DNA from: Chrysomallon squamiferum | Taxonomy: Eukaryota; Mollusca; Gastropoda; Neomphalida; Peltospiridae | Direction: 5' to 3' | DNA length: 64,000 nucleotides | NCBI GenBank assembly: GCA_012295275.1 | Contig: CM022673.1 | Coordinates: forward strand, 16,865,310 to 16,929,309 | In this document: piece after piece, positions 1-10,296 of the stretch | How positions within the stretch are numbered: the first letter of the stretch is position 1 | How the letters are laid out: every line of letters starts with the position of its first letter | Notes under the pieces: generated by a model | Databases searched by the model: none | What the model was told of the DNA's origin: nothing | The model's input: only the letters and a program-made list of their open reading frames with translations | Program-made: the position numbers and the translations under genes

Positions 1-489
1 TACACTGTAAAAGAGGATAAGGTTAATTGAGTGAAGGGTAGAATTACACACATTTTGTAGAAAAATAAAAGAACATGTATTTGTTCCATAAAAACATCAA
101 ACGACTGCATCAGTGACTGTTTTATACCTCCAATATGTCTGCTGGGAATAGCACCCTTCTTTTGAAATAATATTAAAAAAATGTAATTCTTTTTTTAATT
201 TGATACATTATTTTATGTGCTAATAATAATTATTATTAGAATGAATGATATATATGGAAAAAGAATGTTTTTTTTGAAAATTAATTTTTAAGAACTCGAA
301 TAATGAAAAAATAATAATAATAATAAATAATAATAAATAAAATAAAATAAAAACATAAATAAAATAAATAACAAAAAAATAATAATAAAAATAATAAAAT
401 ATAATAAAATAAATTAAAATAAATAAATTTAAAAGTCAAAATAAATAAATTTTGAACTTAAAAAAACAGACATTATTATCTAAAATATT

Positions 490-780
490 TGGCTTACAGG
501 TCTAAATCTAAACCAACTGTGTTGCCATTTCCAATTACTTTGGTAATTTCAGTAACTGTCTCTTTCCATTATAAAGAGATAACTCTCCAAGCCAATATTA
601 TTCTAGCTATTACGTAATGGGTCTGCACGGTGGAGAGGGAGAAAGCTGTTGTATGGACACTGCCAGCCTTGATTAATTTGGCAATGATGATGTTGCAAGG
701 GATTATTAATCTGAGACCAACGATAACGTTGCCTTGTGGCTGGGAAGTGAAAAATGACTGAGTCTCTGGCTAGATTAAAA
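490..780. promoter_or_regulatory. Complex intronic island, candidate conserved non-coding element
   Basis: Within very AT-rich surroundings this stretch is non-repetitive and less biased. It contains the palindromic ttacgtaa (610-617) and several ATTA/TAAT homeodomain-type cores (gattaatttggcaatgatga). No ORF or splice-bounded exon is seen. Conservation cannot be judged from one sequence. Confidence 0.3.
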
Positions 781-3235
781 ATGTCCCCATGCTACAGTCA
801 GCGAAGATTTATTTATAGCTGCTATTTATATATATAAAAAAAAAAAAAAAGATTAAAAGAAAAAATGTACATTATTTTCAGACCAATTAATCTAAAGTGT
901 ATTATGTTGTGTTAATACCTGAGGTAAATTCTGCCTACAGAATTAATTTGAAAGCAGGATAATGTGACACCTGTCCAGTACTCAGAAATGTTTGCTCAAA
1001 CACACACAGATGTACACAACAGTTTGCAAAATGTCAATATGCCCATAAATAACTTGCCACCAATGAAAGAGAAATTTCATTTTAATAAACTCTTGTATGG
1101 ATCTGCTGAATTCTGATTTTGACATTCATTGGAGAATTAGGCTCATCATTTTATTTTTAATTTATTTCATAAGAAATAAAATTCAATAAAATACTGAGTA
1201 ATTGCTGCTGGTTTCCTCTCTTATGTCCTCAGCGCATAAAAAAATATATAATCATATTCTTGAAATCTAATAATGTCAAATTTAAACTGAGTTGAAATGC
1301 CATCAAATCATTTATTTTACTATAAAGTACATTTTACTGTTACTATGACTACCAATTACTAATACTTACTGCTACATCCAATGCTGTTGTTTCTACTACT
1401 ATTACTCACAGCTACTAACAATGAGAAGAACAGTTTATTTTAAGACTTAAAATTAAAAATTAAATTTATAAAAAATTAAATAAAAATGACATAAAATAAT
1501 GACAAAAATAAATAAATAAATAAATAAATATATAGATACAAAAACATGTAAATAAATAAGAAGGTAAAAATAAGTCTGGGACGGAGTAAAACATGATACT
1601 GCAGTGTGTGACTGATGAGCGAAGTGATGAGAGGACTTTTAACCACTGTTTGCTAAGTGTGCCTGCCCGGTCGTAATTACACAGGATTAAAATAGCTGTC
1701 GCCATCTTAAAAGTCTGCCCACATCTTTTAAGTGCCTGTGCAGAAAATGCCAAGAGAAAATGTCAGTGAATCTTATACACTCAATTATTTACTGCTGTTT
1801 GTTTAACACTTGACAGGTACACTGGGAGAGAAGAAGACAAGTGGTTTTCACTGCCAAATTACATCTGCCTTTCATGGCAGGACATTTCACAAGCGGTAAA
1901 TTCCATACCAGAAAGTCATCCTTCCTCTTTACCTTCCTCCACCCTCTACTGCCTCCACCAAATAAAATTTGAAAGAAAAAAAAAAAAAGGAAGAGGAAGA
2001 AGGAAGACAGTGAAGATAACATATTTATATAACTTTTACATGAATTTATATTTTAGATTTTACTACAGTCCTTGTCTGCACTAACTTTCTTGTCTGCATT
2101 TGGCTATTACTACAAAGTGTATTATCAGAAATTTTGTTATATTCATTATAATGGAATGTCCCTCACAATATTTCATTTGTTATAAAATCTATTACATCTT
2201 TAACATAATTATTTAACAGTTTTACTAAATGTAAAATTTGTTTCATCTATGTATTATATCTATCAACATTTTTAAATTACCAAATTCTCTAATATATTAT
2301 TTCTATAAATATAAATTTTGTTAAGATTGTTTTACTTTGAATATTTGTTACATCAAAGTTTCTAGAACGTCTACAATTTCAAATTTAGCACCAAAAAGTT
2401 TAGAATGTCTCCAGTCAGAAAAGTGAATGTAGCACAACTGAAAACAAATCTGGATTTAATAATCTTATTTATTTATTTTAGTGTTTGTTTGTTAACATAT
2501 TTTTGTGAAATGAAAGCATTATGGAAATTCATTTTTGTTTATTGAAAAAGTTCTTATGTAGTATTAAAATCTAGCATTTATTTACATGTGAATTATTTTT
2601 ATTAATGCTGTTTTCAAACTTAAAAATGTCACAGCCTCAATACTGATAAGAAGAATTTTTAAAAGTACACCCATGGACAAGTAAACATTGCCAAGTTCAC
2701 TTGACCTCTTGATGTCCAGTGTAATAACAACCTGGTGACAACCACAGTTCGTCCAGGCTACTTTATCTTTGACCTTTCAAGCCACTTAAGATCACTTAAA
2801 GCCTGATGACAGTGCAGATTTTGCAAATTCTCTCTAATAGCTTTTCAAAAGTGTTGGCATTTTTCACAGAATTTAGAACCATTTGTGAAAAACAAAAGAA
2901 TGTTTAACTGTGTATTTTTTGTTTGAAAATGATGACAGGGCAAAAGAAACCTGCAGTTAATATTAACCCTTTGACCTCTAACTTATTAAAATGAATCTAC
3001 CATTAGAAACAAACAATTCCAGAAAGCAATCTATCATAATTATTATGTCTTTTCTCTATCTCTCAAATTATTTCAAATGTAAGAATAATAAAGAAAGAAT
3101 GACAGAAAAAAAAAAGATGGAATAATGTATAATTAATTATGTTTTTCAGTATATTGTAAAAGCTGCAAAAAAAAAAAAAAATCATTTTATTGTTTTTAAT
3201 ATTCATATTCAAAACAATAAAGAGAATTTGAAAGT

Positions 3236-3308
3236 TTTTTTTTTTTTTTTTTTTTTATTATTATTATTTTTGTCAGTAGTAGTAGTAGTAGTAGTAGTAG
3301 CAGTAATT

Positions 3309-3352
<44 letters not shown>
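3236..3352. repeat. Poly-T plus (AGT)n microsatellite
   Basis: About 21 T are followed by ATT repeats and then AGT repeats from 3274 to 3352, with one interruption (cagtaattgt). The polyleucine ORF here is a translation artefact of this repeat. Confidence 0.97.
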
Positions 3353-3353
<1 letters not shown>

Positions 3354-3721
3354 TCTGCTTATTGATCTGTCCAGCCATTTATTACAACATAGCCAATTTT
3401 ATTTAGATAGCAAAACAGGCTTTTGTTACATCGATGGTAAATTGGACATACTGTGTAAAACAGACTTGTGCCTGATATTGTCAGTGGACAAACAGCACTT
3501 TGTGAGGTATTTAATGATTAAACATCTTAATAGTTTGTTCAGCCACTGACATCTAGGAAGAATCTACAAAACACTGAAATGAATTCCTCGCAAGTCAGTA
3601 ACATTACTTAATGTGTTGATTTGTTTTCAAATACGGTTTGCACATTTGTTATAATTGCCATTGCCATTTGCTCACAGACTAGAATTTCTAGTAGCAGAAA
3701 GTGAAGCAGTGGTTTTCCAAA

Positions 3722-4156
3722 ACTGTGAATGAAGAATGAATTTACTTATAGGTTCTGAGATAATCATACTGTGAATGAAGTATGAATTTACTGATAGGTC
3801 CTGAGATAATCATGCTGTGAATAAAGTATGAATTTACTGATAGGTTCTGAGATAATCATACTGTGAATGAAGTATGAATTTACTGATAGGTTCTGAGATA
3901 ATCATACTGTGAATGAAGTATGAATTTACTGATAGGTCCTGAGATATTCATGCTGTGAATGAAGTATGAATTTACTGATAGGTTCTGAGATAATCATACT
4001 GTGAATGAAGTATGAATTTACTGATAGGTCCTGAGATAATCATGCTGTGAATGAAGTATGAATTTACTGATAGGTTCCTGAGATAATCATACTGTGAATG
4101 AAGAATGAATTTACTGATAGGTTCTGAGACAATCATACTGTGAATGAAGAATGAAT
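3722..4156. repeat. 46-bp minisatellite, about 9.4 copies
   Basis: Tandem copies begin with actgtgaatgaagtatgaa and end with gagataatcat. Starts at 3722, 3768, 3814, 3860, 3906, 3952, 3998, 4044, 4091 and 4137 give a regular 46-bp period with one 1-bp insertion. Copies differ by a few substitutions (gaagaatg/gaagtatg, ggttctg/ggtcctg). Because 46 is not a multiple of 3, the open frame across it cycles through three repeat frames and is not evidence of coding. Confidence 0.97.
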
Positions 4157-5402
4157 ACTGGTACATTCTGACATGAACTTGATCTAATGTTTGACATAAC
4201 ATGGACTAATTCAGACTGGATCCACGACAAGTCTGATGTGCGCAAACTTCAAGCATACATTAAATGATTGATTTGAAATTTCTTTTTCTTCTTTCCTTCC
4301 ACTCTAATCAGAGATTGTCTTTTGAAAAATATGGATGTGATGTTAATGAAACATAACTGAATTGCAGATATTTCTAGTGTTTTATTCATTTTGTTGACAT
4401 TAAAAAAAGACACCCCCCCTCCAACTATCATATTTAAATTATAAATAAAGAGCATTAACAAGAGAAATAGTTATTATTTTCTAATTTATCCTCACTCTAC
4501 TCTGAAGGTTTAGTTAAACAAATGTAGATAATTTCTGGCAGCTTTCCAAAACAGACATGAATGTCTGAATTTATAAAAAATCCAAGATAGAATAGAATAT
4601 TAATTTTATTCCTGTAAAAAATATTTTTGTTATCTGTCTTATCTCAAGAAGAAACAGCAACAACAACAATAATAATTAAAAAATAATAATAGTAATAAGC
4701 ATAAAAAAAATAAATAAATACATAAAAATTATCAAATGACGCCAACAACAATTATCAAATAAATGATTTTCCATCTTTTAAATTTACTCTTGTTTAATAT
4801 ATTAATACTTATGTGAAATTTAATGTTTTTTACAGGGACTTTTATAGATAGGTACAGTTTTTACAGATTTTCTTTTACAGACATAAAACACTGGCAGTTA
4901 TTAAATAACCTCTGAATAATTAATTTATCATCACTTACAATAATATGAACCATATTGTTGTTTATTTCAGTTACCAAATTAGTGCGGTCCTTTAGGTTTA
5001 ATGTAATTTATTGCCACTTACATTGTTACATGTCAGTTTAAATTTGTTTTACATTTAGAGACTAATTGTGATAATGGCACAGTTACCAGTTCAACAGCAG
5101 CATTGTTGTTTGCCATCACTATGTATGTTTTCCTGGTTAATAAATTACACTATTTATTATTGATACTCTCTGAAGTCACCACTAGTACTTAAGTTTATGA
5201 GAGGAAAACATAATTATTTTTCTTTTGGTAATAACACATTAGTCTGGTCAGAATAGACTGTCAAACAACAAAACATTTTATTTAAATAAATGCAATACCT
5301 TTGTAGAATGTAGAGTTAATATAGAATGAAAATTTGAACAGGATCCACAGTTTGATGGTCCAGTGACTGCACCTAGAAGGAAGTTCTCATTAGATAGTGT
5401 TA

Positions 5403-5405
<3 letters not shown>

Positions 5406-5444
<39 letters not shown>
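5406..5444. repeat. (TA)n microsatellite
   Basis: An uninterrupted TA run of about 39 bp, followed by a further short atatat stretch. It accounts for the Ile/Tyr-rich ORFs seen on both strands here. Confidence 0.97.
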
Positions 5445-5447
<3 letters not shown>

Positions 5448-5569
5448 GATATATATCCCTCCTTTGTGTGTTCAAGCTGTTTTCAAACAGGCATTATATC
5501 TCTGTATTTCAGTCTATTTTTACAATTGTTGGAATAAAATGTAGCACATTAAAAACTGCCAATGATATC

Positions 5570-5646
5570 ATTTGAACCCAGGTACCTCTGTATAATAGAC
5601 TGCATGCTAGTATTACAGACCAGTGCATTTACCTCTTATGACAAAT
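5570..5646 (-). mobile_element. Decayed tRNA-SINE head
   Basis: On the minus strand, ataagaggtaaatgcactgg then a spacer then gtacctgggttcaaatga gives A- and B-box-like segments at tRNA spacing. No 3' domain is recognised. Confidence 0.5.
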
Positions 5647-6733
5647 TAGTGTAAAGGCATACGGCTGTCTTTGATTTTTTTTTTCCTTCTCGTTAATTAA
5701 GAGAACTTGTAAAATTCCACTGAAGAATGACATGTTGAGAGGGTCCCACTGAGGTACGCATGTACACACTATTGTGCTGTCAAACATTTCCAAGCATTGT
5801 ATCGTCACACACTTGTACCTGGGGAAAATCCCGTCTTGTGCAGGTAGGGATAAGCCCTGTATTGTCAGGGTTAAATTGAAAAATAAATCTCACAATAATG
5901 TACTGCAGACCACAAAGTCAACAAAATGTTGATTGTGTCCACCAATATATACATCAAAACGTGGGCACAATGGAGCTCACTGAAAAGTGTGTTTAGCACA
6001 ACAAGGAAGATTTAAATAGGTTTGTTTTACTTTTGTTCCTCTCTCAGACTTTTCTGATGGGATATAAAACTGACGATGCAGAATTGAGGTTTGTTGTAAA
6101 GACAGGTACAGACATGTAGAGTGAGGACAAATACCTGTCTATAGCAGATGAAATGTGATATTATTTCTGTAAAACAGGGTTCTACAGTGACATCTCATGT
6201 ATGTCACAGACCCTCATTTAATCTTCCATACAGGGAATTTATTTTGATCTTCTTTTTTGTTCCTTTTTTCTTTTTATTATTCTTTCTTTTTTTTTTTCAT
6301 AAAAACAGACATTACAGAATATGTCAGTTTTAACAAATATTTACCAGTTTGACAAAACTCAGTGGCTGCTTTATTTATTTATTTATTTATCTTTGAACTT
6401 AGAGGTAACTAAATAAATGTATTTATTACATTTTTTGCTTCTTTCATGTAAATAATCATCATCCACAATTTTTATAATGATAAATAAATCTTCATTTATT
6501 GAACAATAATGTCAAAAGTGTTTAAACCATGTAGGAAATAAAACCAAAAAAATCATTATTGTGCCATATATGTAAATTTATACAGAACTAAATACAATAT
6601 AGGATTTTCAGTAGCAAAAATAAAATTGATGAGAAAAGTTATTAAAACGAAATTACAAAAGAAAAAGAACAGATCAATAATTTACTGATCTCTAAAATAA
6701 TAAGATAATAAGATTTCAATTCCAACATTCCAT

Positions 6734-6734
<1 letters not shown>

Positions 6735-6772
<38 letters not shown>
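6735..6772. repeat. 38-base poly-A tract
   Basis: A pure A run followed by A-rich sequence. It could be the tail of an old retroposed element, but no body is recognisable upstream of it. Confidence 0.95.
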
Positions 6773-6774
<2 letters not shown>

Positions 6775-7914
6775 AATAGAAAAAAAGTGAAATAAATAAA
6801 TAATAAAACAATAATAATAATTATAACAATATAATAAAATAAAATAATGGCTCACTGAATGACAAAATGATGGAAATCTATCCATGATAAACTGACATGC
6901 AAATGATGAAATAAAATAACCCATTTGATATCACACACACACACACACTTATATATATTTATATAATGACCTTCACACCTTGCAACATTTCACAAATTTC
7001 ATAAAAATTACAAGACACTGTTTTGGATAACACTGACTGATTTCTCTGAAAGGCCCATTCTTGACTTTGAAATTTATTTTCTTGCCAAAATGGTACAGTG
7101 AGTAAAAGAAAGCACCTGTTACAGGAACACACATTGTTGTAGTGAAGTGATTCAAGACAACCTGTGTGCCACCTTCACTAGTGATTATCACTTTGCTTGG
7201 ATGGATGTGTAATAAAATCAGTTTTGAAGTTTTTTTGTTTTTTTCCAGGTCATGCTCTAGACGGTTGTAAAATGTATTTACTTTATTAGTATCAGATCAG
7301 GTGGAAAATGAGTCCAGTGAAATCTCAAAAGAGATATTTCACCAGTCACTGATGGTCTCCACCTACAGTTTTTGTTTTGTCTGCTTTTTTTAATGGATTT
7401 CAGTACACTGACTCTAAAATGGTCTACATGCATTTTTTTTATCTTTTTTTTTTTTTTTTTTTTTTTTTTTTGGGGGGGATAGATATACTGAGAAAAATCT
7501 TGGTTTGAATCCTTCTTAAACTATTTTAATAATTATTCAAAAACATTTTCCTTTTTGGTCAACAATAAAACTCTTTGATATGAAATCTGGAACTTGTATA
7601 ATGGTAGTACAAATCACACACACACACTCAGTGTAATGTAAGATCACATTTTCCATTTTTTTTACTGTCTCCAAGAGACACAGCTATTTCACTGAACCAA
7701 ATAAACAGAGTTTCACTACTATTCTCCTGTTAAACAAACACTGTTATTGTTTACAAGTGTTGTTATCATTTTAAGATTTGTCATTTTGTTCATTTATCTC
7801 AAAACCTTTCAAGTTTGATCCCCTGACAGCAAATTTTCATTCTCTAAGCTCTCCAACAGCAATTGAATCAGTTACTATCTTGTTATTAGAAAACTGTACA
7901 CATATTCACGTTTT

Positions 7915-8330
7915 ACTGGAAAACAATCTAGTTATTGTATGTTAAAAGAATCATATCAATATTGAACATAATTGTACTTAAAGTATCTGAAATAAATTAT
8001 ATAAATGTTATTTTATTTTTGATAATAAACAGCAATTCCAAAATAAATCCTAATCAAGTAACATTTATTACAGCTTTACTGGCAGATTATTACACTTAAA
8101 GTATCTAAAACAAATTACAGAAATGTCAGTTTTTGTGAAACACTTTACTTTTAATTATATAATTTTTTTATTTTTTTTATTTTTATCAAACAACATTTAT
8201 TACAATTTCACTGGCAGATTTAAGACTTACAGCATCTAAAATAAAATATTCAATAAGTTTTATTATTACTGTAGTGGAAGATTATTTATTAGTTCAGCAA
8301 GCTTTAGGACAATAGTTAGAGACATCTGTG
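7915..8330. repeat. Degenerate ~130-bp tandem repeat
   Basis: Three related blocks share 'acttaaagtatctgaaataaatta', 'acacttaaagtatctaaaacaaat' and 'gacttacagcatctaaaataaa', written here as short matching cores around acttaaagtatct. They also share 'aacatttattacagctttac' / 'aacatttattacaatttcac' followed by tggcagatt. Copies are diverged, implying an old array. Confidence 0.65.
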
Positions 8331-8659
8331 TAGTAAGAACAGTGACAGTTACAAACATGTCTGCAGTGAGGTTTTTTTTACTGGCACATGGATATTAAAC
8401 CTGTCTTTTAGCAAGAATTCTTTACTAAGAAAACGGTTTAAAATTGAAAATAGTCTCAACTGTCAATTTGATACAGTACTTTTAAAATGTTTTTAACAAT
8501 AAAAAACAAGTAAATAAATAAAATAAAATAGCTATATAGATGAAAAATAGCTTACAACAGTAGTAAAAAAATATATGACAATAAACCTTCTATTATAATT
8601 ACCATGAACATCAACAAGAAAAACATTAAAAAAAACACGTTAGTCTATCAAACAGAATA

Positions 8660-8885
8660 TGTGTGAACTGTAATATTCATATGTGTGAAAACACTACAAT
8701 ATGTAGATGTATGTGAACTGTAATGTGTAGATATGTGTGAAAACACTACAATATGTAGATGTATGTAAACTGTAATGTGTAGATATGTGTGTACAGGTGT
8801 GTGAACTGTAATGTGTAGATATGTAAAGTGTACATGTGTGTGAACTGTAATGTGTAGATATGTAAAGTGTACATGTGTGTGGACT
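8660..8885. repeat. Minisatellite touching the RRM1 exon donor
   Basis: Repeats of gtgaactgtaatgtgtagat alternate with atatgtaaagtgtacatgtg or atatgtgtgaaaacactac segments. The array ends about 30 bp from the donor of the 8918-9009 exon. In the transcript it reads as ACAC-rich RNA. The repeats keep the exon's reading frame open for 89 further codons. Confidence 0.9.
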
Positions 8886-8917
8886 GTGATACCCTGATAA
8901 GGGAAACTCTGACTCAC

Positions 8918-9009
8918 CTTAGCCATTTGTGCCTGGATGCCTTGTGACTGTAGTGTGTGGACGGCAATATCAGCTGCTTGGGGAGATTCAAAATCCACAA
9001 AACCATAGC
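8918..9009 (-). CDS. RBMS/shep-like RNA-binding protein, RRM1 RNP1 exon
   Basis: This 92-bp exon begins after a ttctctttcag acceptor. Two bases complete Gly, giving the RNP1 motif (K)GYGFVDF. It then reads ESPQAADIAVHTLQSQG and ends IQAQMAK in phase 0 at AAG|gtgagtc. This completes RRM1 (RNP1 strand 3, helix 2, strand 4). In RBMS/shep proteins QAQMAK is followed directly by QQEQDPTNLY and RRM2; no such exon is visible in 1-8917, so the rest of the gene should lie beyond the window start. The aromatic RNP1 residues (Tyr and Phe of GYGFVDF) are intact, so RNA binding is expected. The reading frame also stays open past the donor into intron repeats (see findings), and an ATG upstream of the acceptor is intronic and not a start. 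Confidence 0.93.
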
Positions 9010-10123
9010 CTGAAAGAGAACAGAAAGTCAACCATGAAAACAGGACAGGACCTTCCACACACAGTATTGACACCATCAAGATGACTCTGTACATACCACG
9101 GAGTCATACATCAGTCTAGTATTAAATGCAAAAATATAGTAAAATTACCTTGGATATCTACATATTTTTAAACTTTTAAATTTTTTTTTAATAATGGACC
9201 ACTATTTCAGCTTATAAGTATGAAATCATAAAAACCATAACACTTAAGCAAAAACAATAACAACAACACAAATGAAAAAACCCCACAATCAAATATAAAT
9301 TTTGAACAGGACAGCACCTACCATATCATTATTTCATTCAGGTTCTTGTAATTATCAAAAAAGTTATAGAACAGGGCAGCTGTTACCACAGTTTTATCTG
9401 CTGTTCAAGCTGTCATCAGTCTGGTAACACAGTGTTACATGAGATTTATTTATCACACAGGATAACAGTTACCATATTGCTTATGTCATTTAATAACAAG
9501 TTCTGTAGGATGTTATTTACGTCAGTGTTTGTTTCTAGTAACAAATGTGATAATAGTTTGTGACAAATTACAGATTATAGTATCAGTGCACCAGTGTAAT
9601 TAGCAAGTTTTGTTTGAAGTCTCAGTTATCTAGTGCCTGCACAGCCAGTCAGCTGTAACACATTAAGCAAAGTTTTCACCTACAACAAATCCTTCAACTA
9701 TTTCCAGGAAACACATTTTATTTTATGCTTAATACACTAACATAAAAATCAATTATTACAAAGACAACTTGCAATGATTCCTGAAAAGAAAATCCAAAAA
9801 AATCCAAAACAATCCACGTGGACATTTAAAAAATATCAACTGATTTGCACAAAATCAATAATAAAAATTTGTTTCCCCGGAAGAGACAAAATGATTATTG
9901 ATATCAAGAATACACACATTTTCTTGTTCAGCTGTTTTATACAGAGGTTGTGTTAATGAATGTATTGGTACAGTATGAACATTCTGATCAACTCAAGTCT
10001 ACAGAAATATGAAGTAAAAATATTTCCTTTTTCAGTTTCATGCCTACATCAATATTTACTGAATACGTAAACTGATTGCAATTAGTCAGTCACTTTTGTC
10101 AATCCAAAGAAATAATGTGTTTT

Positions 10124-10175
10124 AATTTTTTTTTTTTTTTTTTTTTTTTTTTATTTTTTTTATTTTTTTTTTTTA
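10124..10175. repeat. Long interrupted poly-T
   Basis: Nearly continuous T for about 50 bases with two single A interruptions, followed by an A-rich stretch. Confidence 0.95.
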
Positions 10176-10256
10176 AGAAAAGAAAGAATGAAATAAAAAC
10201 AAAAAATAAAACTTTAATAAAAAAGAAGAAAACGTAAGTGTTTTATATATATATAT

Positions 10257-10296
10257 ATATATGTATATATACTGTATACAGTATATATACATATAT
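10257..10296. repeat. 40-bp perfect AT-rich palindrome
   Basis: Twenty bases ending actgta are followed by their exact reverse complement beginning tacagt (centre 10276/10277). It can form a cruciform in DNA or a hairpin in the intron RNA. The adjacent TA repeat suggests that it arose from microsatellite sequence. Confidence 0.9.

Larger units (their letters stand above)
1..8917 (-). other. Intron after the RRM1 exon of the RBMS-like gene (open at window start)
   Basis: No coding exon is recognisable here on either strand; an exon encoding the family's QQEQDPTNLY and RRM2 was looked for and not found. The content is A/T-rich low complexity (notably 295-470), a 46-bp minisatellite (3722-4156), AGT and TA microsatellites, a SINE head near 5570-5646, a degenerate ~130-bp repeat (about 7915-8330), and a CA/GT-rich minisatellite next to the exon. 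The more complex stretch at 490-780 is listed separately. Confidence 0.6.

Noticed and set aside
3972-4202. Repetitive protein-like ORF (SKFILHSQYDYLR units)
   Set aside because: It is a translation of the 46-bp minisatellite; the period is not a multiple of three, so the similar peptide units arise from different frames and indels.
7480-7520. B-box-like ggtttgaatcc suggesting another SINE
   Set aside because: No A box at the right distance; only poly-T and a G run lie upstream.
1-8640. RRM2 exon of the RBMS-like gene
   Set aside because: Searched on the minus strand for a QQEQDPTNLY-type start and none was found; presumably beyond the window.
9010-9094. ATG at 9094 as the start of the RRM1 exon
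   Set aside because: A strong ttctctttcag acceptor precedes the GYGFVDF codons, and the phase matches the 59-bp exon, so the upstream ATG is intronic.
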